Source: Actinomycetota bacterium
GTDB lineage: Bacteria; Actinomycetota; Thermoleophilia; Solirubrobacterales; Solirubrobacteraceae
Direction: 5' to 3'
DNA: 38,027 nt
Assembly (NCBI GenBank): GCA_018268595.1
Contig: JAFDWH010000024.1
Span: 1-38,027 of the forward strand
Made by a program: the position numbers and the translations under genes. The notes beneath the pieces are model-generated. The model had not been told where the DNA came from. It made no database searches and saw only the letters and a list, made by a program, of their open reading frames with translations. Shown one piece after another: positions 15,408 through 23,798 of the stretch (positions are counted from its first letter, which is position 1; each line of letters starts with the position of its first letter).

Positions 15408-16025
15408 ATGGCGAAGCAGCAGAAGCCGCGCATGACGCGGCAGGTCCAAGGGGGCGGCCTGGCCGCGATGGAGCGCCTCGAGCAGCGCTCGGACGAGGAG
15501 CTCGAGGCGGAGACGAGGTTCAAGGCCGCCGCGTTCGCGATCCTCGGCGCGCGCGCGGCCGAGCGCTACGACGCGAGAGCGACGCGCGCCTACTACCAGA
15601 AGGCGCTGGCCGCGGCCCGTCCGCAGGAGCGGATGCAGCTGCGGCGCATGGCCGACGCGTCGATCGCGCTCGCCGAGCGCCGCGCCGGCGACCTCAAGGA
15701 CGCCGTCACGCGTCTCGGCCAGACGCCGCCGAGCGACCGCCAGCTGCTGATCCTGCGCCTGATGGGGCTCGTCGCGCCGCCGCCCGGCGCGAGCGTGCTG
15801 ACGCGGCTGCGCGGCTTCGCGATCATCTTCGTGCTCGTCGTCGGGCTGCTGCTGATCGGCCTCGGCCTCGCGGAGCTGGTGTCGCTGCCGTTCGGCGGCG
15901 TCTCGCTCGTCGGCGGGATCCTGCTCGGGATCGTGATCGTGGCCGCGATCCTCGGCGTCCTCGCGCTGTTCGGCAGGCGCAAGCAGGCGCGCGCGAGAGC
16001 CGCCGCGCGCGCGGCCCGCCGGTAG
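15408..16025 (+). CDS. Two-helix membrane protein of unknown function
   Basis: A 205-aa protein. The first 130 residues are soluble and helical, with a run that could be TPR-like (AAFAILGARAAERYDARATR, YYQKALAAARPQE, ADASIALAERRAGDLKDAV). Residues about 135-160 and 167-190 are two strong membrane helices (FVLVVGLLLIGLGLAELV and GGILLGIVIVAAILGVLALF). It ends in a very basic tail (GRRKQARARAAARAARR). The topology is probably both termini cytoplasmic. I do not recognise the family. It precedes the SRAP gene by 16 bases and may be cotranscribed with it. Confidence 0.75.
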   Translation: MAKQQKPRMTRQVQGGGLAAMERLEQRSDEELEAETRFKAAAFAILGARAAERYDARATRAYYQKALAAARPQERMQLRRMADASIALAERRAGDLKDAVTRLGQTPPSDRQLLILRLMGLVAPPPGASVLTRLRGFAIIFVLVVGLLLIGLGLAELVSLPFGGVSLVGGILLGIVIVAAILGVLALFGRRKQARARAAARAARR

Positions 16026-16041
16026 CGGCTCCCCCAGCCCC

Positions 16042-16764
16042 ATGTGCGGCCGCTACACGCTCGCGTCGACGACGCCGGCGCAGCTGCGCGCGCGCTTCCC
16101 GCTCGGCGAGTCGGTGCAGATCGCCCAGCGCTTCAACGTCGCCCCCGGCGACGACGTGCTCGCCGTCGTGATGCGCGAGAGCAGCCCGGGCGGCGGCCTC
16201 GCCCCCACAGGCGCGCTGCTGCGCTGGGGCCTCGTGCCGCCGTGGGCGGAGGACCCGAGAGTCGGCTTCCGCATGATCAATGCGCGCGCCGAGACGGTCG
16301 CCGACAAGCCCGCCTACCGTGGTCCGTTCGAGCGCGGGCGCTGCCTCGTCGTCGCCGACGGCTTCTACGAGTGGACGCGCGACGAGCGCAGACAGCCGTT
16401 CCACGTCACGCGTGACGCGGGCGAGCCGTTCGCGTTCGCCGGCATCCGCACGGCCTGGCGCGACCCGCGCAACCCGGACGGCGAGCTGCTGCGCAGCTGC
16501 GCGATCGTCACGACGGAGGCGAACGCGAAGGTCGCGCACATCCACCCGCGGATGCCGGTGATCCTCGACCCGCGCGACGAGCAGGAGTGGCTCGACCCGA
16601 CCACGCCGCCCGGCCGGCTGCACGAGCTGCTGCGCCCGCTGCCGGTCGAGCTGACGCACGCGCGGCCGGTCTCGAGGGCGGTCAACGACGCGCGCTACGA
16701 CGGCCCCGAGTGCCTCGCGCCGGCCGCGCCGGAGCCGGCCCCGCCGCAGGGCGAGCTGTTCTGA
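16042..16764 (+). CDS. yedK: SRAP-domain abasic-site protein (YedK/HMCES)
   Basis: A 240-aa SOS-response-associated peptidase-like protein. The active-site residues are intact: C2 directly after the initiator methionine (MCGRYTL), N80 (MINARAET), E110 (GFYEW) and H168 (HPRMPVIL). Members self-process to expose Cys2 and form a thiazolidine crosslink with abasic sites in single-stranded DNA, protecting them from cleavage. The ATG at 16042 must be right because Cys2 has to follow it. The C terminus PPPQGELF resembles a QxxLF sliding-clamp-binding peptide. It faces the cyclophilin gene tail to tail. Confidence 0.93.
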   Translation: MCGRYTLASTTPAQLRARFPLGESVQIAQRFNVAPGDDVLAVVMRESSPGGGLAPTGALLRWGLVPPWAEDPRVGFRMINARAETVADKPAYRGPFERGRCLVVADGFYEWTRDERRQPFHVTRDAGEPFAFAGIRTAWRDPRNPDGELLRSCAIVTTEANAKVAHIHPRMPVILDPRDEQEWLDPTTPPGRLHELLRPLPVELTHARPVSRAVNDARYDGPECLAPAAPEPAPPQGELF

Positions 16765-16810
16765 GCGCGGCGCGCGGGCGCACGACGCGTGGGCGCGCGG
16801 CTGCCGCGGC

Positions 16811-17524
16811 TCAGTGCGAGCTGAGTCTCGCCGACGCGATCACGATCGGCTCGGCCGGCGGACCGTCTCTCGACGACGGGTCCTGCAGCGGCTCCACGCC
16901 GATCGTGTCGACCGCCTCGAGGCCCTTGACGACCCTGCCGACGAGCGCGTACTGCGGCGGCAGCTGCGCGTCCTGCGCGGTGACGATGAAGAACTGGCTG
17001 CCCGAGGCGCCGTCCGGCTCGGTGCCCGACTTCGCCATCGCGACGACGCCGTGCCAGTACCTCAGGTTCGCCGGCGGCGGCTCGACGACCGTGTAGCCAG
17101 GGCCGCCGGAGCCGGCGCGCGCCGGGTCGGACCCGTAGGGGTCGCCGGCCTGGACCACGAAGCCCGTGGCGACGCGGTGGAAGACGAGGTTGTCGTAGAA
17201 GCCGCGCTTGACGAGATACGCGAACGACGCGGCCGTCCTCGGGGCGTGCGCGACGTCGAGGCGGATCGTGAACGAGCCGCAGTTGGTCGTCATCTGCACG
17301 TCCCACCGCTTGCTCGGGTCGAGCCTCAGCGTCGGCTTTCTGAGGTGCTGCTCGGGCTTCGGCGCGGGCTCGGCGACTCTCTGGCACAGGCCGCTGCTGG
17401 CGTCGGTGCTGGTCTGCGCCTGCGTGCTGCCGCCCTTGTCCGAGCTGCCGCAACCGGTCAGCAGGACGAGCGCGAACGCGCCCAGAAGGGCGAGCAGCGC
17501 GAGCGGTGAGCGGAGACGCGACAC
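16811..17524 (-). CDS. Cyclophilin-type peptidyl-prolyl isomerase lipoprotein
   Basis: A 237-aa exported cyclophilin. The signal peptide ends in a lipobox, LLTGC with C25, so it should be lipid-anchored outside the membrane. The catalytic cyclophilin core begins near residue 80: SFTIRLDVAHAP, TAASFAYLVKRGFYDNLVFHRV (FHRV carries the active-site arginine), VVQAGDP, SGSQFFIVTAQ and YALVGRVVKGLEAVDTI. It likely assists folding of secreted proteins. The GTG at 17524 is supported by TATGCT 8 nt upstream. It diverges from the lipid-kinase operon. Confidence 0.93.
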   Translation of the reverse strand: MSRLRSPLALLALLGAFALVLLTGCGSSDKGGSTQAQTSTDASSGLCQRVAEPAPKPEQHLRKPTLRLDPSKRWDVQMTTNCGSFTIRLDVAHAPRTAASFAYLVKRGFYDNLVFHRVATGFVVQAGDPYGSDPARAGSGGPGYTVVEPPPANLRYWHGVVAMAKSGTEPDGASGSQFFIVTAQDAQLPPQYALVGRVVKGLEAVDTIGVEPLQDPSSRDGPPAEPIVIASARLSSH

Positions 17525-17532
17525 GGCGAGGA

Positions 17533-17538
17533 AGCATA
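17533..17538 (-). promoter_or_regulatory. -10-like box for the cyclophilin
   Basis: On the minus strand TATGCT ends 8 nt before GTG 17524. Confidence 0.45.
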
Positions 17539-17621
17539 ACGGCGCGGCGGTCGCTCCCGTGCGGGTACCCCCACGCCGCGCACGGGCCGCGCCGGACGCG
17601 CCGGCGGCGGCCAGCCGGCGA

Positions 17622-17627
17622 TACCGT
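17622..17627 (+). promoter_or_regulatory. -10-like box for the lipid kinase-murT-gatD operon
   Basis: TACCGT lies 7 nt before GTG 17635. All five downstream genes overlap, so this is probably their main promoter. Confidence 0.45.
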
Positions 17628-17634
17628 TCCCCGC

Positions 17635-18504
17635 GTGGAGCGCGACGTCGCCCTCATCGTCAACCCGGCGGCTGGCGGCGGCCGCGCGCTGCGCGCGCTC
17701 CCGCGCGCCGAGCGGGCGCTGCGCGACGCGGGCCTGCGCGTCCGGCTCGCGCACACGCGCGACATCGAGCACGCGCGCGAGCTGGGCCGCGCGGCGGGCG
17801 CCGCCGGCGAGGTCGCCGCCGCGCTCGGCGGCGACGGGCTCGTCGGCGCGGTCGCGGACGGGCTGCGGCAGAGCGGTGGCGTGCTGGCGGTGCTGCCCGG
17901 CGGGCGCGGCAACGACTTCGCGCGCGCGCTGGGGATCCCGCGCGACGCGGCCGCCGCCGCGGCGCTGGTCGCGAACGGCCGCGAGCGCGCGATCGACCTC
18001 GGCGTCTGCGGCGAGCGCGCGTTCGTCGGGATCGCCTCGTGCGGCTTCGACTCCGACGCGAACCGGATCGCGAACGCGACGCGCGTGCCCGGCGACGCCG
18101 CCTATGTGTGGGGCGCGCTGCGCGCGCTCGCCGGCTGGCGCCCCGCGCGCTTCGAGCTGGAGCTCGACGGGGAGCCGCTGACGCACGTCGGCTACAGCGT
18201 CGCGGCCGCGAACGGGCGCCAGTACGGCGGCGGCATGCTGCTGGCGCCGGACGCCTCGTTGGAGGATGGGCTGTTCGACGTCGTGACGGTCGCCGCCGTG
18301 TCCAAGCGCCGCTTCCTGCGCGGGCTGCCGAGAGTCTTCCGCGGCGCGCACGTCCGCAACGAGGAGGTCGACGTGCGCCGCGCGCGCGAGCTGCGGATCG
18401 CCGCCGACCGCCCGTTCGCGCTCTACGCCGACGGCGACCCGATCGCCGAGCTGCCGGCGACGGTGCGGACGCTGCCCGCCGCGGTGCGGGTGATCGTCCC
18501 GTGA
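17635..18504 (+). CDS. Diacylglycerol/lipid kinase (YegS/DgkB family)
   Basis: A 289-aa lipid kinase of the DAGK catalytic superfamily. The N-terminal nucleotide-binding region shows VALIVNPAAGGG, ALGGDGLVGAVADGL (the GGDG motif) and LPGGRGNDFARALGI. The C-terminal beta domain has YGGGMLLAPDASLEDGLFDVV with the conserved GGG...P..DG...V pattern and ends ALYADGDPI. It phosphorylates diacylglycerol, undecaprenol or a related lipid; recycling of lipid for envelope synthesis would fit its cotranscription with murT and gatD. The GTG at 17635 is supported by TACCGT 7 nt upstream. The stop overlaps the murT start by 4 bases. Confidence 0.92.
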   Translation: MERDVALIVNPAAGGGRALRALPRAERALRDAGLRVRLAHTRDIEHARELGRAAGAAGEVAAALGGDGLVGAVADGLRQSGGVLAVLPGGRGNDFARALGIPRDAAAAAALVANGRERAIDLGVCGERAFVGIASCGFDSDANRIANATRVPGDAAYVWGALRALAGWRPARFELELDGEPLTHVGYSVAAANGRQYGGGMLLAPDASLEDGLFDVVTVAAVSKRRFLRGLPRVFRGAHVRNEEVDVRRARELRIAADRPFALYADGDPIAELPATVRTLPAAVRVIVP

Positions 18505-19871
18505 AGGCGCTTGAGCCGAAGCTCGCGGTCGCGCGCGCGGTCGGCGGGCTCGCGCGCGCCGCCGGGCGCGGCGGCGGCACGTCGCTGCCCGGGAAGGTGC
18601 TGATGCGGCTCGAGCCGGACGCGATCCGCGCGCTCTCCGCGCGGCTGCCGCAGGGCTCGGTCGCGATCTCCGCCACGAACGGCAAGACGACGACGGCCGC
18701 GATGGTCGCCGCGATCCTCGCGCGCGGCGGCACGCGGCTGGTGCACAACCGCGCCGGCGCGAACATGGCCGGCGGGATCGCCTCGACGCTGCTGGAGGCC
18801 GCGCGCGGCGGCGGGATCGACGGCGAGCTCGGCCTGTTCGAGGTCGACGAGTTCTGGCTGCCGCAGCTCGCGGACGAGCTGGCGCCGCGCGCGCTGCTGC
18901 TCGGGAACCTGTTCCGCGACCAGCTCGACCGCTACGGCGAGCTGGAGACGATCGCCGAGCGCTGGGCCGAGGTCGTCGCGCGGCTGCCGGCGGCGACCGC
19001 GCTCGTGCTCAACGCCGACGACCCGCTCGTCGCCGACCTCGGGCGCGGGCGCGAGCGCGTCGTGACGTTCGGCGTCGAGGACGACGCGATGGCGCTGGCG
19101 CAGATGCAGCACGCGGCCGACTCGAAGCACTGCCGCAGATGCGGTCACGCGTACGTCTACGAAGCGGTCTACCTCGGCCACCTCGGCCGCTACGCCTGCC
19201 CGCAGTGCGGCGCGCGGCGGCCGGACCCGCTCGTCGTCGCGCGCGAGGTGCGGCTCAACGGCACGCGCGACGCCGCCTTCGCACTGGCGATCGGCGAGCG
19301 GCGCGCGACGGTCGCGCTTCCGCTCCCCGGCCTCTACAACGTCTACAACGCGCTCGGCGCGGCGGCGCTCTGCCACGCGCTCGGCGTCCCGTTCGAGCAG
19401 ATCGCAGCCGGGCTGGAGACGGTCGCGGCGGCGTTCGGGCGCGCCGAGACGATCGCGCTCGACGGCCGCGCGCTGTCGATCCTGCTGATCAAGAACCCGG
19501 CCGGCGCGAACGAGGTGCTGCGCACGCTCGCGCTGGAGGACGGCGAGATCGACCTGCTCGCCGTGCTGAACGACAACACCGCCGACGGGCGCGACGTGTC
19601 GTGGGTGTGGGACGCCGACTTCGAGCTGCTCGCCGGTCGCGTGCGGCGCGTCACGTGCGCCGGCACGCGCGCGGCCGAGCTCGCGGTGCGGCTCAAGTAC
19701 GCGGGCGTCGAGCCGGCGCGGATCGCCGTCGTGCCGGAGCTGGAGCGGGCGCTCGACGCGGCGCGGGCGGACGGCGCCGGCCCGCTCTACGCGCTCCCCA
19801 CCTACACCGCCCTGCTGGCGCTGCGCGACCTGCTCGCGCGCCGCGGCGTCGCGCCGGAGTACTGGCGATGA
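18501..19871 (+). CDS. murT: Lipid II isoglutaminyl synthase subunit MurT
   Basis: A 456-aa Mur-ligase-like ATPase. The P-loop is ATNGKTTT (residues 58-65), followed by NRAGANMAGGIA, VDEFWLP and the Mur-ligase NADD stretch. The MurT-specific zinc ribbon is present: C211, C214, C233 and C236. The C-terminal DUF1727 domain contains LNDNTADGRDVSWVWD, which supplies the acidic residue completing the catalytic triad of its partner GatD. With GatD it amidates the D-glutamate of lipid II to D-isoglutamine. The GTG start overlaps the lipid kinase stop (GTGA), and the end overlaps the methyltransferase (ATGA). The partner subunit is one gene away, not adjacent as usual. Confidence 0.96.
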   Translation: MKALEPKLAVARAVGGLARAAGRGGGTSLPGKVLMRLEPDAIRALSARLPQGSVAISATNGKTTTAAMVAAILARGGTRLVHNRAGANMAGGIASTLLEAARGGGIDGELGLFEVDEFWLPQLADELAPRALLLGNLFRDQLDRYGELETIAERWAEVVARLPAATALVLNADDPLVADLGRGRERVVTFGVEDDAMALAQMQHAADSKHCRRCGHAYVYEAVYLGHLGRYACPQCGARRPDPLVVAREVRLNGTRDAAFALAIGERRATVALPLPGLYNVYNALGAAALCHALGVPFEQIAAGLETVAAAFGRAETIALDGRALSILLIKNPAGANEVLRTLALEDGEIDLLAVLNDNTADGRDVSWVWDADFELLAGRVRRVTCAGTRAAELAVRLKYAGVEPARIAVVPELERALDAARADGAGPLYALPTYTALLALRDLLARRGVAPEYWR

Positions 19872-20614
19872 GCAGCGCCGCGCTGACGTCCGACGCGCTG
19901 CACGTGCTGTGGCACGACCTGGAATGCGGCCGCTACGTCGCGGACCTGCCGCTGTGGCGCGAGCTGGCCGCCGAGGCGGCCGGACCGGTCCTCGACCTCG
20001 GCGCCGGCAGCGGCCGCGTCGCGCTCGACCTCGCGCGCGCCGGCCACGACGTGACCGCGCTCGACCTCGACCCGCTGCTGCTGACGGCGCTCGACGCGCG
20101 TGCAGCAGAGGCCGGGCTGAGCGTCGAGACCGTCCGCGCCGACGCGCGCGACTTCAGCCTCGCGCGCCGCTTCGCGCTCGTGCTCGCGCCGATGCAGACG
20201 ATCCAGCTCCTCGGGGGCGCGGAGGGCCGCGCCGGCCTGCTGCGCTGCGCGCAGGCCGCGCTGGCGCCCGGCGGGCTGCTCGCGTGCGCGCTCGCCGACG
20301 CGCTCGAAGGCTTCGACGCCGAGCACACCGAGCCACCGCTGCCCGACGTGCTCGAGCGCGACGGCTGGCTGTTCGTCAGCCAGCCGGTCGCGGTGCGGCC
20401 CGACGCCGCCGGGACGACGATCGAGCGGATCCGCCAGACCGTCTCGCCGGACGGCGCGCGCACCGCCGAGGGCGACACGATCCGGCTCGACGCGCTCGAC
20501 GGCGACGCGCTCGAGGCCGAGGGCGTCGCGCTCGGCTTCCATCCCGCCGGGCGGCGCTTCGTCGAGATGACCGACGAGCACGTCGGCTCCGAGGTGGTGC
20601 TGCTGCGTGCCTGA
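19868..20614 (+). CDS. SAM-dependent methyltransferase between murT and gatD
   Basis: A 248-aa class I methyltransferase. The SAM-binding motif I is VLDLGAGSGRVALDLA (about residues 42-57), motif II is VTALDLDPLLL, and later motifs are RADARDFSL and ALAPGGLLACAL. There are no membrane segments. It overlaps murT by 4 bases and gatD by 8 bases, so it is embedded in the lipid II amidation operon. The position suggests a small-molecule or envelope-precursor substrate, but sequence alone does not name it. Insertion between the two subunits of a known heterodimer is unusual. Confidence 0.88.
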   Translation: MSSAALTSDALHVLWHDLECGRYVADLPLWRELAAEAAGPVLDLGAGSGRVALDLARAGHDVTALDLDPLLLTALDARAAEAGLSVETVRADARDFSLARRFALVLAPMQTIQLLGGAEGRAGLLRCAQAALAPGGLLACALADALEGFDAEHTEPPLPDVLERDGWLFVSQPVAVRPDAAGTTIERIRQTVSPDGARTAEGDTIRLDALDGDALEAEGVALGFHPAGRRFVEMTDEHVGSEVVLLRA

Positions 20615-21341
20615 CACGCTGCGCGTCTGCGCGCTCTACCCGCAGCTGATGAACATCTACGCCGACCGCGGCAACCTGCTGCTGCTGCGCCGGCGCTGCG
20701 AGTGGCGCGGGATCGGCTTCGCGCTGTCCGCAAGCGACCTCGGCGCGCCGCTCGACCCGGACGCGGCCGACCTCTTCTACGTCGGCGGCGGCCAGGACCG
20801 CGACCAGCGCCTGTGCGCGCTCGACATGGCCGAGTGCAAGCGCGAGGGGCTGCACGCCGCCGCCGACCGGGGCGCTTCCATGCTCGCCGTCTGCGGCGGC
20901 TACCAGCTGCTCGGCCACTCCTACGAGCTGGGCGACGAGACGCTGCCGGGCGTCGGCCTCTTAGACCTGCGCACCGTGCGCGTCGACGGCCCGCGGCTGA
21001 TCGGCAACGTCGCGATCGAGGTCGAGCTGCCGGGCCTCGAGCGGCCGCGGGTGCTGGCCGGCTTCGAGAACCACGGCGGACGCACCCACCTGGGCCCCGC
21101 GGCCCAGCCGCTCGGCCGCGTGCTGCGCGGGCACGGCAACGACGGCGCCGGCGGCTTCGAGGGTGTGCGGCGCGGCAACGTGATCGGCACCTACCTGCAC
21201 GGGCCGCTGCTGCCGAAGAACGTCTGGCTCGCCGACTGGCTGATCGCCAGAGCGCTGGGGCGCGACGCGCCGCTCTCGCCGCTCGACGACGCGCTCGAGG
21301 CGGCCGCGCACGCAGAGGCGCGGCGCGCCGCCGGAGTGTGA
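20607..21341 (+). CDS. gatD: Lipid II isoglutaminyl synthase subunit GatD
   Basis: A 244-aa class I glutamine amidotransferase of the CobB/CobQ-like type. The nucleophile is C96 in LAVCGGYQLLG and the catalytic histidine is H198 in GTYLHGPLLPKN. The opening YPQLMNIYADRGN and the VGGGQDRDQ loop are characteristic of GatD. It releases ammonia from glutamine and passes it to MurT for amidation of the lipid II stem peptide; the third triad residue comes from MurT. The GTG at 20607 overlaps the methyltransferase end by 8 bases. Its own stop shares one base with the next start (TGATG). Confidence 0.95.
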   Translation: MPDTLRVCALYPQLMNIYADRGNLLLLRRRCEWRGIGFALSASDLGAPLDPDAADLFYVGGGQDRDQRLCALDMAECKREGLHAAADRGASMLAVCGGYQLLGHSYELGDETLPGVGLLDLRTVRVDGPRLIGNVAIEVELPGLERPRVLAGFENHGGRTHLGPAAQPLGRVLRGHGNDGAGGFEGVRRGNVIGTYLHGPLLPKNVWLADWLIARALGRDAPLSPLDDALEAAAHAEARRAAGV

Positions 21342-22288
21342 TGGGATCCCGGGCGATGTCGCCGCGTCGCCGCCTCGCGCTCCCCCTCGCGCTCGCGCTG
21401 GCGCTCGCCCTCGCCGGCTGCGGCAGCGGCTCCGACGGCGACGGCACCGACCTGACGACCCGGGCGCCCGGCGCGCAGCGCCTCGCGGTGACGTTCGGCA
21501 CGCGCACGTCGAGCGAGCAGATCCTGCTCGGCCAGCTCTACAAGCAGGCGCTCGAGGCGAAGGGCTTCCGCGTCGCGCTCAAGCAGAACATCGGCTCGCC
21601 GCAGATCGCCGACACGGCCCTGCACAGCGGGCAGATCGACCTCTACCCCGAGTACGTCGGCACGTTCAACCGCGCCGTCGCGCGCGACCGCACCGCCTAC
21701 CCGAGCGCCACGGCCGCGCTCGCCGCCGCACGGCGCCATGCGCGCGGGCGCGGCTACGCGCTGCTGGCGCCGACGCCGTTCACCGACGTCCCGGCGCTCG
21801 CCGTGCTGCCCGCGTTCGCGCGCGCGCACGGCCTGCGCAGCGTCGCCGACCTCGCTGCCGTCGACCGGCTGCGGATCGGCGCGCCGCCCGAGTTCCTGCG
21901 CCAGCGGCGCGGGCTCGTCGGGCTCGAGCGCGTCTACGGCATCCGCGACGTCGTGTTCGCGCCGCTCACGATCGGGCTCCAGTACCGCGAGCTGGACGAC
22001 GGCAAGATCGACGTCGCCGACGTCGCCACGACCGACGGGCAGCTCCAAGGCAACAGATACGTGGTGCTGGACGACGCGCGCCACCTGTTCGGCTTCCAGC
22101 AGGTCACGCCGGTCGTCTCGCAACGGGTGCTGCGCGAGACGGGCCCCGCCTTCGCGCAGACGCTCGACGCGGTCAGCGGCGCGCTGACGACGAGCGCGAT
22201 GCAGGAGCTGAACGCGGCGGTCGGGCTCGACGGCAAGTCGCCCGCCGACGTGGCGCGGCAGTTCCTGCAGGCGCACGGGCTCGCGTAA
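21341..22288 (+). CDS. Osmoprotectant-binding lipoprotein (OpuAC/ProX-like)
   Basis: A 315-aa substrate-binding protein of the glycine betaine/choline (OpuAC) family. It starts with a lipoprotein signal whose lipobox is LALAGC (C27), and the mature part shows VTFGTRTSSEQILLGQLYK, LKQNIGS, GQIDLYPEYVGT and later DVADVATTDGQL, all typical of this family. It should bind a quaternary-amine osmolyte outside the cell and deliver it to an ABC transporter. No permease or ATPase gene lies beside it, so it is an orphan here. The ATG at 21341 overlaps the gatD stop; ATG 21356 would give a shorter but also valid signal peptide. Confidence 0.88.
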   Translation: MGSRAMSPRRRLALPLALALALALAGCGSGSDGDGTDLTTRAPGAQRLAVTFGTRTSSEQILLGQLYKQALEAKGFRVALKQNIGSPQIADTALHSGQIDLYPEYVGTFNRAVARDRTAYPSATAALAAARRHARGRGYALLAPTPFTDVPALAVLPAFARAHGLRSVADLAAVDRLRIGAPPEFLRQRRGLVGLERVYGIRDVVFAPLTIGLQYRELDDGKIDVADVATTDGQLQGNRYVVLDDARHLFGFQQVTPVVSQRVLRETGPAFAQTLDAVSGALTTSAMQELNAAVGLDGKSPADVARQFLQAHGLA

Positions 22289-22296
22289 GGCCACGC

Positions 22297-22312
22297 CGCG
22301 CCGCTCGGCGCG
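22297..22312 (+). terminator. Stem-loop after the murT-gatD operon
   Basis: CGCGCC and GGCGCG pair around a GCTC loop, 9 bases after the lipoprotein stop. There is no U-tract, so it is a weak or factor-assisted terminator candidate. Confidence 0.35.
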
Positions 22313-22347
22313 CCGCGCACGGCGCACGCGGGTATGGCTTCGCCCGC

Positions 22348-23088
22348 ATGCCCCATGAGATTCGCATCGGCTGCTCCGGCTGGGTCTACAAGTCGTGGGC
22401 GGCGTCGTTCTATCCGCCGCGGCTGCCGCAAGCGCGCTGGCTCGCGCACTACGCGTCGGTCTTCGACACGGTCGAGCTGAACGCGACCTTCTACCGCCTC
22501 GCGCGTCCCGCGGCGGCCGCCAGATGGGTCGAGCAGACGCCGCCGGGGTTCGTGTTCGCCGCGAAGGCGAGCCGCTACCTGACGCACATGAAGCGCCTCA
22601 CGGACCTCGAGCGCGGCGTCGAGCGCTACTACGCCTCGATCGCGCCGCTCGTGGAGAGCGGCAAGCTCGGCCCCGTGATCTGGCAGCTCCCGGAGCGCTT
22701 CCACCGCGACGACGACCGCCTGGCCTCGGCGCTGGAGCGGGTCGCGGTGCTGCCGCCCGGCCGCCACGGCTTCGAGTTCCGCCACCCGTCGTGGTTCGTG
22801 CCGGAGGTCGAGACGCTGCTGCGCGCGCATCGCGTCGCGCTCGTGATCGGCGACCGCCCGGAGCGCCCGTTCCAGGCGCACTGGCTGACGGCCGACTGGA
22901 CGCTCGTGCGCTTCCACCACGGCCACAGAGGCCGGCGCGGCAACTACTCCGAGGCGGAGCTGCGCGCGTGGGCGCAGCGCATCCGCGGCTGGTCGAGACG
23001 CGTGGACGTGTACGCCTACTTCAACAACGACTGGGAGGTGTTCGCGCCGCGCAACGCGCTGCGGCTGCGAACCCTGCTCGGCGGCTGA
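22348..23088 (+). CDS. DUF72 family protein
   Basis: A 246-aa protein of the DUF72 (YecE-like) TIM-barrel family. Signature stretches are IRIGCSGWVYKSWAASFYP, VELNATFYRL, FVFAAKASRYLTHMKRL, GFEFRHPSW and the C-terminal VYAYFNNDWE. The biochemical role is unknown; members are cytoplasmic and fairly widespread. A TATGGC box lies 9 nt before the ATG, close to the TAnnnT pattern of the window. It is followed by a strong bidirectional terminator and faces dut. Confidence 0.92.
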   Translation: MPHEIRIGCSGWVYKSWAASFYPPRLPQARWLAHYASVFDTVELNATFYRLARPAAAARWVEQTPPGFVFAAKASRYLTHMKRLTDLERGVERYYASIAPLVESGKLGPVIWQLPERFHRDDDRLASALERVAVLPPGRHGFEFRHPSWFVPEVETLLRAHRVALVIGDRPERPFQAHWLTADWTLVRFHHGHRGRRGNYSEAELRAWAQRIRGWSRRVDVYAYFNNDWEVFAPRNALRLRTLLGG

Positions 23089-23095
23089 GGCTGTC

Positions 23096-23131
23096 GCCGG
23101 GGCCGATGCGCCTGACCGCACCGGCCCCGGC
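23096..23131. terminator. Strong bidirectional stem-loop between DUF72 and dut
   Basis: GCCGGGGCCG (23096-23105) and CGGCCCCGGC (23122-23131) form a perfect 10-bp stem, extended inside by TGCG/CGCA around a CCTGAC loop. It is 7 bases after the DUF72 stop and downstream of dut on the other strand, so it probably terminates both. Confidence 0.6.
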
Positions 23132-23278
23132 GGTCCCCTCCGCGCGGCGTCCCCCGGCGCCGCACTTCCCGGCCGTCCCCCAACGACCAGGCTTTCGGAG
23201 AGAAGGTAGCGCGCGTGCGGCGGCGCACCGTAATGAGGTGGTGAAGAACCTGCGACCGTCCGGTGAAGCTGGCGCGCG

Positions 23279-23767
23279 TCAGCTGCCGCTGGAGCCGAAG
23301 CCGCCTTCGCCGCGCTCGCTGGCGGGCAGCTCGTCGACCTCGACCGTCGCCGGCAGCTCCAGCTTGACCAGCACGAGCTGCGCGATGCGGTCCCCGACGG
23401 CGATCTCGCACGGCGTCTCGCGGTCGGTGTTGAGCAGCAGCACGCGGATCTCGCCACGGTAGCCGGCGTCGATCAGCCCGGGCGCGTTGACGAGCGCGAT
23501 GCCGCTGCGCGCGGCGAGGCCGGAGCGCGGCAGCACGAGCCCGCCCTGCCCCTCCGGGATCGCGACGGCGATGCCGGTCCCGACCGACGCGCGCGCGCCC
23601 GGCTCCAGCGTGACCGCTTCGGTGGCGTGCAGATCCAGCCCCGCGTCCCCTTGGTATGCGCGACGCGGGAGGATCGCTTGGGGATGGAGCCGCTTGACCG
23701 CGAGGGGGGCGTGCGCGGGGACGGCGCTCGCGCCGTCGGTCGCGGCGCCCGACAGGAGCTCGGTCAC
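23279..23767 (-). CDS. dut: dUTP diphosphatase
   Basis: A 162-aa trimeric dUTPase with all five motifs: GDAGLDLHA (about 40-48), PRSGLAA (80-86), [11 protein letters not shown] with the catalytic aspartate D100 and Y103, GDRIAQLVL (125-133) and the flexible C-terminal [11 protein letters not shown] arm. It hydrolyses dUTP to dUMP, preventing uracil misincorporation and supplying thymidylate synthesis. The N terminus is about 20 residues longer than usual ([15 protein letters not shown]). The GTG at 23767 follows a purine-rich GGGGGAGCGGAG. It is 31 bases after hflX and cotranscribed with it. Confidence 0.95.
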   Translation of the reverse strand: MTELLSGAATDGASAVPAHAPLAVKRLHPQAILPRRAYQGDAGLDLHATEAVTLEPGARASVGTGIAVAIPEGQGGLVLPRSGLAARSGIALVNAPGLIDAGYRGEIRVLLLNTDRETPCEIAVGDRIAQLVLVKLELPATVEVDELPASERGEGGFGSSGS

Positions 23768-23798
23768 CTCCGCTCCCCCTCGATGCCCGTCTCTCCGC

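Noticed and set aside
17208..18500. Long N-terminal extension of the murT frame
   Set aside because: It overlaps the lipid kinase gene completely; the GTG at 18501 overlapping that gene's stop gives the normal MurT start.
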